Shown here: piece by piece, positions 24,656 through 33,103 of the stretch
Position numbering within the stretch: the first letter of the stretch is position 1
Layout: every line of letters starts with the position of its first letter
Assembly (NCBI GenBank): GCA_017883205.1
Contig: JADGNZ010000049.1
Span: 1-45,005 of the forward strand
Direction: 5' to 3'
Length of the DNA stretch: 45,005 nt
DNA from: Thermoanaerobaculia bacterium
Lineage (GTDB): Bacteria > Acidobacteriota > Thermoanaerobaculia > Gp7-AA8
Made by a program: the position numbers and the translations under genes
The notes under the pieces: generated by a model
The model's input: the letters and a program-made list of their open reading frames with translations, nothing else
Database searches by the model: none
What the model was told of the DNA's origin: nothing

Positions 24656-24823
24656 AAGAATGCGAGATTCTCGAGGTTAACAGCGACTTTCTCGCTGTTG
24701 ATTGCGAGATTCTGGAGGTCAATTGCGAGATTCTGGACAAAGATCTCCAGATTCTGGACAAAGATCTCCAGATTCTCGATAAAGATCTCCAGATTCTCGA
24801 GAAGAATCTCCAGCTTCTCGATA
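24656..24823. repeat. Eight tandem 21-bp repeats with embedded palindrome
   Basis: Eight contiguous 21-bp units. The right-hand ones begin AAGATCTCCAGATTCTGGAC or close variants; the left ones are diverged (TTGATTGCGAGATTCTGGAG). Most contain a 13-nt odd palindrome such as TCCAGATTCTGGA. Because 21 is seven codons, frames on both strands stay open: the minus strand reads as heptads of the type LEIFVQN and the plus strand as ISRFWTK. The rest of the 24433-24924 gap holds the CACAGAG hairpin and no clear gene. Confidence 0.85.
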
Positions 24824-24924
24824 GCGACAGAGATGGGTGGGTGATGCTGATTACAAAATTGGTGTAAATGTCGCGTGATTAGAGGTACTCACTCAGTGCA
24901 GCCAAAAGAAGCGACGACGCCAAG

Positions 24925-27216
24925 ATGACAGTCGCTCTTTACCTTGCCACCGCTCTCGCGCTGCTCGTCCTCGCGCATGCGTACATCACCCGCCTCTCGC
25001 GCGGCGTGGCGCTCGTGCTCCTCTTGCTGCCACTGGTCTTCACCGGACGCGCACTGCTCACCGGGCGCGTTTACGCACCGGTCGAGCTGACGTACACGAG
25101 TGAGCCGTTGTACGCGCATCGCACCGAGCTCGCGGTGCCCGACCCGCAGAATCGGATGCTTTCCGACATCGCCTTTCAGATGATTCCGTGGCGGGAGGCG
25201 GTGCGTCACTCCATCGCCCACGGCGAGTGGCCGCTTCTCAATCGGTTCGAGGGCTGCGGCGACATTCTGGCGGGGGAGGCGCAGCCGGCACCGTTCAGTC
25301 CATTTACGCTCATCGCCCTGATTCTCCCGGTTGCGGCGAGCTTCGGCTTCACGGCCTCGATCGCCTTCTTCCTCGCCACCCTAGGTGCGTTTCTGCTCGC
25401 GCGCGAGCTGGAGTGCAGCGAGATGGCGTCGCTCGTCTCCGCGGCGGTGTTTGCGCTCGGTGCGCCGATCGCGCTGCAGATTCTCTGGCCGCTTGGTTTT
25501 GGCTGGGCGCTCTTCCCGCTCATCCTGATGGCCACGCGACGCGTCGTGAATGCGCCTTCGATCCGATCCGCAGCCGTCCTCGCCGTCACGCTCACGCTTG
25601 AAGCGCTGGCCGGTCATCCCGAGACCCTCCTCCACGTCACCGCAATCGGCGCCGCGTATGGTGTTTTCGAGTTGACGCGGCGCGATCGCAAACAGCGTGG
25701 ACGCGCACTCGCGTACGCCATCGGCGCCGGCATCGTCGCGCTGCTGCTCAGCGCCATCGCCATTCTGCCGATGCTCGACGCGAGCAGTCAAACGGTCGAG
25801 CATCGCATCCGCACCGAGTTCTTCGCGCCCGCCCCATTGCGCGTTGCCGCGGGACTTCCGCGCGCGGCGTTGCTGTCCGATCTGCTGCCGTTCGCGCGCA
25901 ATGGATTCCGCAATTTCCCGATGGCGCGAGCGGAAGCGGGGAGCATCGCACTGGCGCTGGCGATCTTCGCTCTGTGGCGAGCGCGCGGTAGGGAACGATG
26001 GTTCTTCGCGACACTTGGATTGCTGTGCCTTCTCGCCAGCGCCAACGCCTGGCCGGTCGCGCAGCTCCTGCACCGCCTGCCACTCTTCAATCTCGCACTG
26101 AACGACCGGCTTGCCTCGGCCGTGCCGCTTTGCCTTGCGATCCTGGCCGCCCTCGCTGTCGATGCTCTTTCCGATCGCGCCGGAATCGTGATGGCGGGAC
26201 TGCTCGTGACTCTCGCCGTACCAGCTTTGGCGATGCGCGCCGGGTCGATCGATACGCCGCGCTTTGTCGCCGAGGTGGTGCCGCTGGCGCTGGCGGCAAT
26301 CGTGGTGCTGCTCGTGGCGAACCGGAAGATCGCCATTCCGGTCCTCCTCGCTCTGATCCTCCTGCAACGGACGATCTCCGATGGCGCCCTCGTTCCTGCG
26401 AACGATTCGCGCATCGCCTATCCGCAACTCGCACTCTTTCAGCCATTGCAAAGCATTCGCGAGCCGTTTCGTATCGTCGCTACCGGACCGGGACTCTTCC
26501 CCAACACGGCGACGATGTACGGCCTCGAAGATGCGCGCGTCATGACGGCGATGACGCTCACGTCGTACGACGAGACATTTCCCGCGTGGTGCCGCCGCGG
26601 AGGGTTCGGATTCAATCAGATCGACGATTTGACGCGTCCGATGCTTTCGATGCTGAATGTTCGTTTCGCGGTCGTGCCGGACGGGGATCCCATAGCCGAT
26701 GGCTGGCGTAGCGTCGTCGCCGATCACGGCTCGCGCCTCGTCGAAAACACGCGTGTTCTGCCCCGCGCGTTTGTGCCGCTCAACATCCGAGCAGGAGTCG
26801 GCAACGACGTCGAGGACATGGTTGCCGCGACCGACTTCTCCGAACTGGCCTGGCTCGATCTTCCGGGCGCCGCGCGCGATGCGTCGAACGGACCCGGCAC
26901 CGTCGCCATCCACTCCCGCAAGCTCGGCTTCGATATCGATGCCGTGATGGCGCGCGATGGTTTCGTCGTCATCTCGGAGACAGGTTGGAGAGGCTGGCGC
27001 GCCTATGTCGACGGCCAGCCGAAGAAGATCGTCCGCGCCAATCACGCATTTCTCGGTGTCTTCGTGCCGGCCGGTCATCACAAGGTTCGCGTCGTCTATC
27101 TTCCGCAGGCGTTCGTGACCGGCAGGACGATCAGCCTGATCACGCTCGCGCTTCTGATAACCGCCGCGCTTGCGCTCCGTATAGGTGCGTATGCTTCATC
27201 TCGAAGGCGTCAGTAA
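24925..27216 (+). CDS. YfhO-like polytopic membrane protein
   Basis: A 763-residue protein with about 12 predicted helices in the N-terminal two thirds, including TVALYLATALALLVLAHAYI at the start, and a soluble C-terminal region (about 490-735). Features that fit YfhO-type GT-C-fold proteins are the early PLLNRFEGCGDILAGEAQPA, matching the family pattern of a polar loop naming a visited or nested site, and the C-terminal VVISETGWRGWRAYVDGQPK and GVFVPAGHHKVRVVYLPQAF. These are thought to transfer sugars from lipid carriers to surface polymers. It overlaps the downstream ABC ATPase gene by about 26-32 bp, so they form one operon. Confidence 0.85.
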   Translation: MTVALYLATALALLVLAHAYITRLSRGVALVLLLLPLVFTGRALLTGRVYAPVELTYTSEPLYAHRTELAVPDPQNRMLSDIAFQMIPWREAVRHSIAHGEWPLLNRFEGCGDILAGEAQPAPFSPFTLIALILPVAASFGFTASIAFFLATLGAFLLARELECSEMASLVSAAVFALGAPIALQILWPLGFGWALFPLILMATRRVVNAPSIRSAAVLAVTLTLEALAGHPETLLHVTAIGAAYGVFELTRRDRKQRGRALAYAIGAGIVALLLSAIAILPMLDASSQTVEHRIRTEFFAPAPLRVAAGLPRAALLSDLLPFARNGFRNFPMARAEAGSIALALAIFALWRARGRERWFFATLGLLCLLASANAWPVAQLLHRLPLFNLALNDRLASAVPLCLAILAALAVDALSDRAGIVMAGLLVTLAVPALAMRAGSIDTPRFVAEVVPLALAAIVVLLVANRKIAIPVLLALILLQRTISDGALVPANDSRIAYPQLALFQPLQSIREPFRIVATGPGLFPNTATMYGLEDARVMTAMTLTSYDETFPAWCRRGGFGFNQIDDLTRPMLSMLNVRFAVVPDGDPIADGWRSVVADHGSRLVENTRVLPRAFVPLNIRAGVGNDVEDMVAATDFSELAWLDLPGAARDASNGPGTVAIHSRKLGFDIDAVMARDGFVVISETGWRGWRAYVDGQPKKIVRANHAFLGVFVPAGHHKVRVVYLPQAFVTGRTISLITLALLITAALALRIGAYASSRRRQ

Positions 27217-28054
27217 ACGGTTCCGCGGCGGCAACTATGGCGTCCGCGATCTCTCCCTTTCGATCGGCAGCGGCGTGCTCGGACTCCTCGGACCCAACGG
27301 CGCGGGCAAGACGACGCTGATGCAGATGATCGCCACGATCACGCGCCCGACCGCGGGAACGATCCGGTTCGACGGCGTCGACGTCGCCCGCAACCCCAAC
27401 GAGATTCGCCGGCGGCTCGGCTACCTGCCACAGGACTTCGGCGTCTACGACAACCTCACCGCGCAAGAGTTTCTCAGCTACTTCGCCGCGCTGAAGGGCG
27501 TTCACAGCCGCGCGCGCATCAACGAGATGCTGGAAATGGTGAACCTGCACAACGTCGCCAAACGGCCCGTCGGCGGATTCTCCGGCGGTATGAAGCAACG
27601 GCTGGGCATCGCGCAGGCGCTGGTCAACGATCCCGACCTCGTCATCGTCGACGAGCCGACCGCGGGCCTCGATCCCGAAGAGCGCGTCCGCTTCCGGAAC
27701 GTTCTCGCCGATGCCGGCCTCGGCAAGCTCGTCATCCTCTCGACGCACATCGTCTCCGACGTCGAGTCAGTCGCCACGCACATCGCCATCATGAACGGCG
27801 GCTCGATCGTCGCTTGCGCCACGCCCGAAGAGTTGATGCGCGTCGCTGAGGGGAGTGTGTGGGAGCTGGTGGTACCGTCGGAGCGATTCGACGAGTTGCG
27901 CCGCACGGCACGCGTCTCCAGCGCCGTGCGTAAGTCGGACGGCGTTCACGTTCGCATCGTCAGCGGCGAGGAGCCGCGCGGTGGCGCGACTGCGGCCGAG
28001 CCAACGCTCGAGGACGCGTTCCTCTACACGATGCGGGAGAAGGCGGCAGCGTGA
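27185..28054 (+). CDS. ABC transporter ATP-binding protein
   Basis: A 289-residue cytoplasmic ATPase. Walker A GPNGAGKTT, Q-loop YLPQDFG, signature GFSGGMKQR, Walker B LVIVDEPTAGLDPEE and switch His in STHIVSD are all intact. The C-terminal extension (about 215-289) is typical of ABC-2 exporters. Start is GTG (27185) or the ATG two codons later; either overlaps the YfhO-like gene. The stop overlaps the permease start (GTGA). Substrate unknown. Confidence 0.93.
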   Translation: MRMLHLEGVSKRFRGGNYGVRDLSLSIGSGVLGLLGPNGAGKTTLMQMIATITRPTAGTIRFDGVDVARNPNEIRRRLGYLPQDFGVYDNLTAQEFLSYFAALKGVHSRARINEMLEMVNLHNVAKRPVGGFSGGMKQRLGIAQALVNDPDLVIVDEPTAGLDPEERVRFRNVLADAGLGKLVILSTHIVSDVESVATHIAIMNGGSIVACATPEELMRVAEGSVWELVVPSERFDELRRTARVSSAVRKSDGVHVRIVSGEEPRGGATAAEPTLEDAFLYTMREKAAA

Positions 28055-29586
28055 ACCGTCAGACCGGAAGTCGTGTCGCAGCAATCGTCCGCGCGGATTT
28101 CCTGATCCGCTTCCGGCGCGCTTCGACCGTGATCGTCTTCCTGCTGCTGAGCGGCTTTGCCTACGTCTGGGTTCCCGCGACCTCCACCGGAAGAACGCTG
28201 ATGCAGATCCACGGCGCGCGCGTGCTCTACAACTCCGCCGCCATCGGCATGGGCACGTCGATGCTGGCATCCATATTCATCGGCCTGTTCGGGTTTTACG
28301 TCGTCTCCAACGCCGTTCGCCGCGATGTCGACTCGCGCTGCGGGTACGTCATGGCATCGACGAACATGGGCACGAGTGAATACATCGTTGGCAAGTTTCT
28401 CGGCAACGTCGTCTTCCTCTCCACCTTCGTCTTCGGCTTCATGCTGGTGTCGATGGCCATGCAGGTCGTGCGCGGCGAAGCGCCCCTCGAGCCGCTGCTC
28501 TTCATGAAACAGTACGCGATCGCCACGCCATCGACGATCGTGTTCGTCTCCGTGGTCGCGATCGTCTTCGAGTCGATTCCGTTTCTCTCCGGCCGCATCG
28601 GCGACGTCCTCTACTTCTTTTTCTACTGCGCATCCCTCGGCATCGTGGCCAGTTCCATGGAGCACGGCGGCGGCGGCGTTCTCCGCTACTTCGACTTCAG
28701 CGGATTCGGTTACCTCTTCGAGCAGACGCGGCACAACTTTCACACGACATCGATGTCGATTGGCTCGTCGACTTTCAGTCGCGCGATGGCGCCGGTCACG
28801 ATCGCCGGACTCAACCTCGGCGGCGGTGCCTGGGCCACCCGTCTCGTCTCGACGATCGCGCCGCTTCCGCTGCTGCTGATCGGCTTGCTCTTCTTTCACC
28901 GCTTCGATCCAGCCCGCCTTCGCGCTGCCGGCGCCAAAGGCAAGCGTGGCTGGATGCGCAATTTCAATGCGCTGGCGCGTCCGTTCGGGCGTCCAATCGC
29001 CGCGATCCCGGTCCGCGGCGCGGCATTGAAGGACGCGATGATGACGTTCGCTTCGACCCCCTTCACCATCTTCGCGCTCGTCGGCATCAGCATCGCGTCG
29101 CTCGCGGCATCAGACTCGCTCCCGATCACTTTCGCCATCGTGGCCATCTTCATCGCCGACGTCGCCTCGCGCGACCGCCGCGCCGGAACCACAGGCCTCA
29201 TCTACGCCGCCCCCCGTCTGCGCGAGCGCTTTGTGACATGGAAGCTGTTGTCGTCCGCAATCGTGGCAATGCTGCTTCTCATCGCGCCAGTGCTGCAGAT
29301 CGCGTTCGCCCATCCCATCCGCCTTCCCGCGCTATTGATCGGAATCGCCTTCGTCGCCGCCTCCGCGACCGCCCTCGGCATCATCAGCGGCAATCCGAAA
29401 ACGTTCATCGTCGGATTCCTGACCTTCTGGTACGTCGTCGTGAACGACAAAGGCCAGACCCCGGCCTTCGACTTCGCCGGATTCTTCTCGACGCCAACGA
29501 TGCGTGTGACAGCGATGTACGCCGCGATCGCCATCGTGTTGCTCGCGACCGCCGAGGTGGTGCATCGGGCGCGGTTGAGAGCGTGA
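28051..29586 (+). CDS. ABC-2-type transporter permease (large, duplicated)
   Basis: A 511-residue membrane protein with about 12 hydrophobic segments in two sets, each preceded by a cytoplasmic stretch (AAIVRADFLIRFRRASTVIV; ALKDAMMTFASTPFTIFALV). This suggests two fused six-helix permease units. Motifs such as FYVVSNAVRRDVDSRCGYVM and DVASRDRRAGTTGLIYAAPR, where RD.R.G(T) recurs, show the internal repeat. It pairs with the ATPase upstream through a 4-bp overlap. Copy B of the MITE begins 8 bp after the stop. Confidence 0.88.
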   Translation: MNRQTGSRVAAIVRADFLIRFRRASTVIVFLLLSGFAYVWVPATSTGRTLMQIHGARVLYNSAAIGMGTSMLASIFIGLFGFYVVSNAVRRDVDSRCGYVMASTNMGTSEYIVGKFLGNVVFLSTFVFGFMLVSMAMQVVRGEAPLEPLLFMKQYAIATPSTIVFVSVVAIVFESIPFLSGRIGDVLYFFFYCASLGIVASSMEHGGGGVLRYFDFSGFGYLFEQTRHNFHTTSMSIGSSTFSRAMAPVTIAGLNLGGGAWATRLVSTIAPLPLLLIGLLFFHRFDPARLRAAGAKGKRGWMRNFNALARPFGRPIAAIPVRGAALKDAMMTFASTPFTIFALVGISIASLAASDSLPITFAIVAIFIADVASRDRRAGTTGLIYAAPRLRERFVTWKLLSSAIVAMLLLIAPVLQIAFAHPIRLPALLIGIAFVAASATALGIISGNPKTFIVGFLTFWYVVVNDKGQTPAFDFAGFFSTPTMRVTAMYAAIAIVLLATAEVVHRARLRA

Positions 29587-29593
29587 GGCCTGG

Positions 29594-29907
29594 CCGCTTT
29601 TCTCACACCCTTATCGCAACCTTCCAATCGAGCGCCTTCTCCCCCACGCTTTTCAGTGGGGGAGAAGGTGCCGAAGGCGGATGAGGGGGCGTTCCAACGA
29701 GTCCGACATCCGTGGATGTGCCGCGTTTTTAGGCAATTCGGACAAGGCGAGGTTGATCGCCCTGCGCAATTGCTCCCCCCTCATCCGGCTTCGCCACCTT
29801 CTCCCCCCGCAAAAAGCGCGGGGTGAGAAGGCGCTCGATGGGAAAGCACTCCAGAGAAGGAGGAAGGGGAATAGCAAAGTACTGTAGCAAGCGTGTGAGA
29901 AATGCGG
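29594..29907 (+). mobile_element. MITE-like palindromic element, copy B
   Basis: Terminal repeats CCGCTTTTCTCACAC and GTGTGAGAAATGCGG bound two inverted modules. Each is a hairpin of CTTCTCCCC with loop and GGGGAGAAGG, followed by GGATGAGGGG (or its complement). The core around 29710-29790 (GTGCCGCGTTTTTAGGCAAT, GGTTGATCGCC) matches copy A in reverse complement. Subterminal TTATCGCAACCTTCCAATCG also matches copy A. No transposase; flanking bases show no clear target duplication. Confidence 0.85.
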
Positions 29908-30214
29908 GGCCAGGTCTTGTTTCGGCTCGGGCTCGTTTCAAAACTTTTGGAGCTATCACGCCGGGTCCAACCACCGTGGCGGGACGCCCCGATGGCCGCG
30001 GGCGAGACGCCCACACTCCTCGGTGCCCCGTCGCAAGGAGTGCGGTCGTCTCGACCGCGGGCACTCGGGCGTCCTCGCCTGAGTGCTGTCGGGCGGCGGT
30101 CGAAATCCGTCAACCGTTGAGCCGATGCGTAGTTTCATGGAGCCGTGCAACATACTCTTGTCTTCCACGCTCGATAATCATAACGGCACGAAAGCAGCTG
30201 CGTCATCAGAGTCC
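29908..30214. other. Gene-free stretch with dispersed GGGCGAGACGCC motifs
   Basis: No credible gene. Around 29985-30080 there are inverted GCGGGCGAGACGCCC and CTCGGGCGTCCTCGCC-type motifs with GCACTCC or CACTCCT nearby. The same motif set occurs at 34405-34460 and appears to be another short dispersed repeat. Confidence 0.5.
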
Positions 30215-30316
30215 GGAATGGGGGTCAGGTCTGAAGTGTGAAGTGACGGAAGATGATCAGTCCTATTGGCCAGGGTATCTTCCGTCACTTCACACTTCAG
30301 ACCTGACCCCCATTCC
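30215..30316. repeat. Perfect 40-bp inverted repeat
   Basis: Arms 30215-30254 (beginning GGAATGGGGGTCAGGTCTGA) and 30277-30316 are exact reverse complements over 40 bp with a 22-nt loop. It lies 52 bp before the -10 box of the GAF-GGDEF gene. GGGGTCAGGTCT-type palindromes are seen in REP-like families mobilised in trans; no such transposase is in the window. Confidence 0.92.
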
Positions 30317-30367
30317 CACGTCGCGCAATTCACAAACGATGCGTTCGCCGCTGAAAGAGGCAACCCG

Positions 30368-30373
30368 TATAAT
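30368..30373 (+). promoter_or_regulatory. -10 box of the GAF-GGDEF gene
   Basis: Consensus TATAAT, 21 nt before the ATG. The short leader has no ribosome binding site. Confidence 0.5.
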
Positions 30374-30394
30374 CGCTCCATCACGACCACCCCG

Positions 30395-31543
30395 ATGATT
30401 CAATTTCACGCGCTCGAGATTCCGCAGTTGGAACGCTTCCTGGAGCGCCAGAAGGCGGGTCTTTCCCGCAAGTCCGACATCGATCTCGACCTCATCCTTC
30501 GCCAGATTCTGCAGAAGGCCAACGAGTTCGTCCCCTCGGAGTCGGGCTCGATTCTCCTCGATGATCCGTTCCGCAAGGTTGCGGTGCGCCGCGAGAACGA
30601 GCTCGTCTTCATCGCCACCTTCGGCGGGTCCAGCCGCGATCTCATCGGTCAGCGCCTCTCCGCAAAATTCGGCATCGTCGGGCAGGTCTACCAGACCGGC
30701 ACGCCCTACCTTTCCGCCGACGTCAAGGAAGACGACTTTTTCTATTCGGAGTTCGATCAGCAGCTCGGCCACAAAACGCACTCCGTCGTCTGCGTGCCGA
30801 TCTACATCGGCAAAACGGTCTGCGGCGTGCTGGAGTTGATCAACCGGTTGGAGGGGAGCATCTTCACGGAGCGCGACAAGACGCTGCTGGAGATCTTCGC
30901 CGGCTACACGTCGTTCACGTTGCAGAACGCGCTCGACGCCAAGCGCGCCCACGAGCTCGCCAAGAAAGACGATCTGACCGGCCTTTACAACGACCGCTGG
31001 TTCAACGTCCGCTTGCACGATGGCATCGCCGAGGCCCGGAAGAGCGGGCGCGAAGGAGTGCTGATCTTCATGGACCTCGACCGCTTCAAAGCCATCAACG
31101 ACTCGCACGGCCATCTGGCCGGTAGCCAGGTGCTGCGCGAGGTCGGGTTTCTCCTGAAGCGCCTCGTTCCACAGGAGGAAGCGACCGTCGCGCGCTACGG
31201 CGGAGACGAGTTCGTCATCCTTCTTCCGAACACTACGCTCGAAGAGGGGATGGCGGTCTGCGAGGAGATTCGGCAGACGATCGAGCACACCGTCTTTCTC
31301 GATCGGGAGTGGGGTTTCAGCATGCAGCCGCTGCGCCTGCGCGGGCTGCTCTCGGCGTCACTCGGGATTGCGCAACACATCCCCGACACCGATCCCAACC
31401 GGTCGCTGGAGCTGGAGCAGACCGACCTGCTCCGGCGCGCCGATTCCGCCATGTATCGAGCCAAATCGCTCGGAAAGAATCAGGTCGTGGTGAGCAGGGT
31501 GGGCCAGGAGTTGCAAAGCGCGTCCGAGGCGAGCCGCGTCTAG
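30395..31543 (+). CDS. GAF-GGDEF diguanylate cyclase
   Basis: A 382-residue cytoplasmic signalling protein. A GAF domain (about 20-185) includes SDIDLDLILRQILQKANEFV, PSESGSILLDDP and VVCVPIYIGKTVCGVLELIN. A GGDEF domain follows (about 195-360) with DDLTGLYNDRWF, FMDLDRFKAINDSHGHLAGS and the intact RYGGDEF active site. No RxxD inhibitory site is obvious five residues before the loop. It should make cyclic di-GMP in response to a small ligand or redox cue bound by GAF. The upstream part of the frame belongs to repeats, so I start at MIQFHALE. The neighbouring pilus locus is a plausible but unproven target. Confidence 0.9.
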   Translation: MIQFHALEIPQLERFLERQKAGLSRKSDIDLDLILRQILQKANEFVPSESGSILLDDPFRKVAVRRENELVFIATFGGSSRDLIGQRLSAKFGIVGQVYQTGTPYLSADVKEDDFFYSEFDQQLGHKTHSVVCVPIYIGKTVCGVLELINRLEGSIFTERDKTLLEIFAGYTSFTLQNALDAKRAHELAKKDDLTGLYNDRWFNVRLHDGIAEARKSGREGVLIFMDLDRFKAINDSHGHLAGSQVLREVGFLLKRLVPQEEATVARYGGDEFVILLPNTTLEEGMAVCEEIRQTIEHTVFLDREWGFSMQPLRLRGLLSASLGIAQHIPDTDPNRSLELEQTDLLRRADSAMYRAKSLGKNQVVVSRVGQELQSASEASRV

Positions 31544-31621
31544 CTAGCGCAGATCGCCTGATCGTTCCCTGGACAAAAGCCGGATCTGAACGGCAGCCTT
31601 ATTTGAGTGCGGGCCGTTCTG

Positions 31622-31648
31622 CTATCTTGTGACATCTCAACCAGGAGG
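31622..31648 (+). promoter_or_regulatory. Putative -10 and strong ribosome binding site of glutamine synthetase
   Basis: TATCTT at 31622-31627 is a possible -10. AGGAGG at 31643-31648 lies 8 nt before the TTG start and decides it, since no ATG is available. Confidence 0.5.
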
Positions 31649-31656
31649 TCAGTTCC

Positions 31657-32667
31657 TTGGCGAAAATCACGGCGGAATACATTTGGATCGATGGGCAAAA
31701 ACCGACGGCAAAGCTGCGCTCGAAAACGAAGATCATCGACTCGGTGAAGTCCCTCACCGACATCCCGGAATGGGGTTACGACGGATCGAGCACCGAGCAG
31801 GCTACCGGGCACTTTAGCGATCTGCTTCTGCGGCCGGTGAAGATGATGCCGGATCCGCTGCACCGCGACGGCGACGTGCTCGTTCTATGCGAGGTGTTGA
31901 ATCCGGACGGCACGGTTCATCCGAGCAACACGCGCGCGTTTCTGCGCGAAGTGGCCGAGCGCTACAAAGAGCACGACTGCTGGTTCGGGATCGAGCAGGA
32001 GTACACGCTGTTCGAAGGGAATCGTCCCCTCGGCTGGCCTGCCAGCGGTTTTCCAGCGCCGCAGGGCGGCTATTACTGCGGCGTCGGTGCGGACGAGGTC
32101 TTCGGCCGCGATCTCGTCGAAGCGCATGCGGACGCCTGCATCCGCGCCGGAATCCACATCGTCGGAACGAACGCCGAGGTCATGCCGGCGCAGTGGGAGT
32201 TTCAGGTGGGAGCGGTCCCGGCACCCGATATCGCCGACGAGCTATGGCTGGCGCGGTGGCTGCTGTACCGCATCGGCGAGGAGTTCGGTATCAGCGCCAC
32301 GCTTTATCCGAAGCCGGTCAAAGGCGACTGGAACGGCGCCGGCGCGCACACGAACTTCTCCACGAAAGCAACGCGTGCCGAGGGCGGTATCAAGGTCATC
32401 GAGGAAGCGATGAAGAAACTCGCTAAACGTCACGATGAGCACATCAAAGTCTACGGCGCACACAACGAAGAGCGGCTGACTGGCCTCCACGAGACCGCTC
32501 CGATTCATGAGTTCCGCTACGGCGTCAGCGACCGCGGCGCTTCCGTGCGCATCCCGATGGCGACCACAAATGCAGGCCGCGGCTACTTCGAAGACCGCCG
32601 GCCCGCCGCGAACATGGACCCGTATCAGGTTTGCGCGAAGTTGATCGAAACTGTCTGCGGAGCGTGA
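31657..32667 (+). CDS. Glutamine synthetase, type II (eukaryote-like)
   Basis: A 336-residue enzyme making glutamine from glutamate, ammonia and ATP. Length and motifs are GSII rather than the 470-residue GSI. Beta-grasp part: YIWIDG, PEWGYDGSSTEQATG. Catalytic part: WFGIEQEYTLFEG, metal Glu in VMPAQWEFQVG, GAHTNFSTKATR, HNEERLTGLHETAPIHEFRY, RGASVRIP and GYFEDRRPAANMDPY. All active-site residues I can place are present. The start is TTG with a strong AGGAGG. GSII is standard in eukaryotes and found in some bacteria, usually beside a GSI gene elsewhere. It has no adenylylation site of the GSI kind. Confidence 0.95.
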   Translation: MAKITAEYIWIDGQKPTAKLRSKTKIIDSVKSLTDIPEWGYDGSSTEQATGHFSDLLLRPVKMMPDPLHRDGDVLVLCEVLNPDGTVHPSNTRAFLREVAERYKEHDCWFGIEQEYTLFEGNRPLGWPASGFPAPQGGYYCGVGADEVFGRDLVEAHADACIRAGIHIVGTNAEVMPAQWEFQVGAVPAPDIADELWLARWLLYRIGEEFGISATLYPKPVKGDWNGAGAHTNFSTKATRAEGGIKVIEEAMKKLAKRHDEHIKVYGAHNEERLTGLHETAPIHEFRYGVSDRGASVRIPMATTNAGRGYFEDRRPAANMDPYQVCAKLIETVCGA

Positions 32668-32683
32668 GACTTAGCCTTACAAT

Positions 32684-32713
32684 GCGGCGGCCGGCCCAGA
32701 AGCCGGCTGCCGC
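32684..32713. terminator. GC-rich hairpin after glutamine synthetase
   Basis: GCGGCGGCCGGC, CCAGAA, GCCGGCTGCCGC: a 12-bp stem with one mismatch, 17 bp after the stop and just before the next ATG. No T-run follows. A TACAAT at 32678-32683 directly precedes it, so it might instead be a leader hairpin of the next gene. Confidence 0.45.
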
Positions 32714-32722
32714 GAAACGCTA

Positions 32723-33034
32723 ATGATCGAGATTCTCCTCAACGCTGTCTGGCTGGCTGTGGTCGTGGGCGCATTCATATTCGTGCCTCGGCGCTCCGGC
32801 AAAGCCCTGCTCGCCGTTGCCGCCATCCTCGTCCTGCTCTTCCCGATCATCTCCGTCTCGGATGATCTGGCGCTCAGCGGCAATTCCCTCGAAGAGGCGC
32901 TTGCCATCATCGTGGCGTTCCTCATTCTCGTAGTGGGGCTCGTCGCGTTCGCGCGCGTGGAGCCGCGGCTGCTTCAGCCGGCCCTGGTTCTTCTCGCCAC
33001 ACCCTCCGACCCGCGTTCCCCTCCTCGCGCGTAA
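32723..33034 (+). CDS. Small membrane protein
   Basis: 103 residues with three hydrophobic helices (about 4-22 AVWLAVVVGAFIFV, 27-45 ALLAVAAILVLLFPIISV, 58-80 ALAIIVAFLILVVGLVAF). The tail is Pro/Arg-rich and merges with local repeat DNA, so the original C-terminus may have been altered. No family recognised. It lies after glutamine synthetase but shows no ammonium-transporter feature. Confidence 0.55.
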   Translation: MIEILLNAVWLAVVVGAFIFVPRRSGKALLAVAAILVLLFPIISVSDDLALSGNSLEEALAIIVAFLILVVGLVAFARVEPRLLQPALVLLATPSDPRSPPRA

Positions 33035-33103
33035 CCGCATCGGTTTGCGCAGTGGCATTCACGCCACCAATCTCGTTTGGATTTGCCTGCGCATCCGGCT
33101 GCG

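Noticed and set aside
24656-24823. CRISPR array
   Set aside because: The 21-bp units are contiguous with no spacers, and no cas genes are nearby.
24608-24844. 78-residue plus-strand protein over the 21-bp repeats
   Set aside because: It has an ATG but only reflects repeat units whose length is a multiple of three; no ribosome binding site, and the minus strand reads more protein-like.
25381-27081. 566-residue minus-strand protein
   Set aside because: It lies wholly antisense to the YfhO-like gene, is Arg/Glu/Asp/His-rich as expected for a GC-rich shadow frame, and has no domain.
29681-30120. Small proteins in the gap after the ABC permease
   Set aside because: All are MITE or GGGCGAGACGCC repeat sequence read in various frames.
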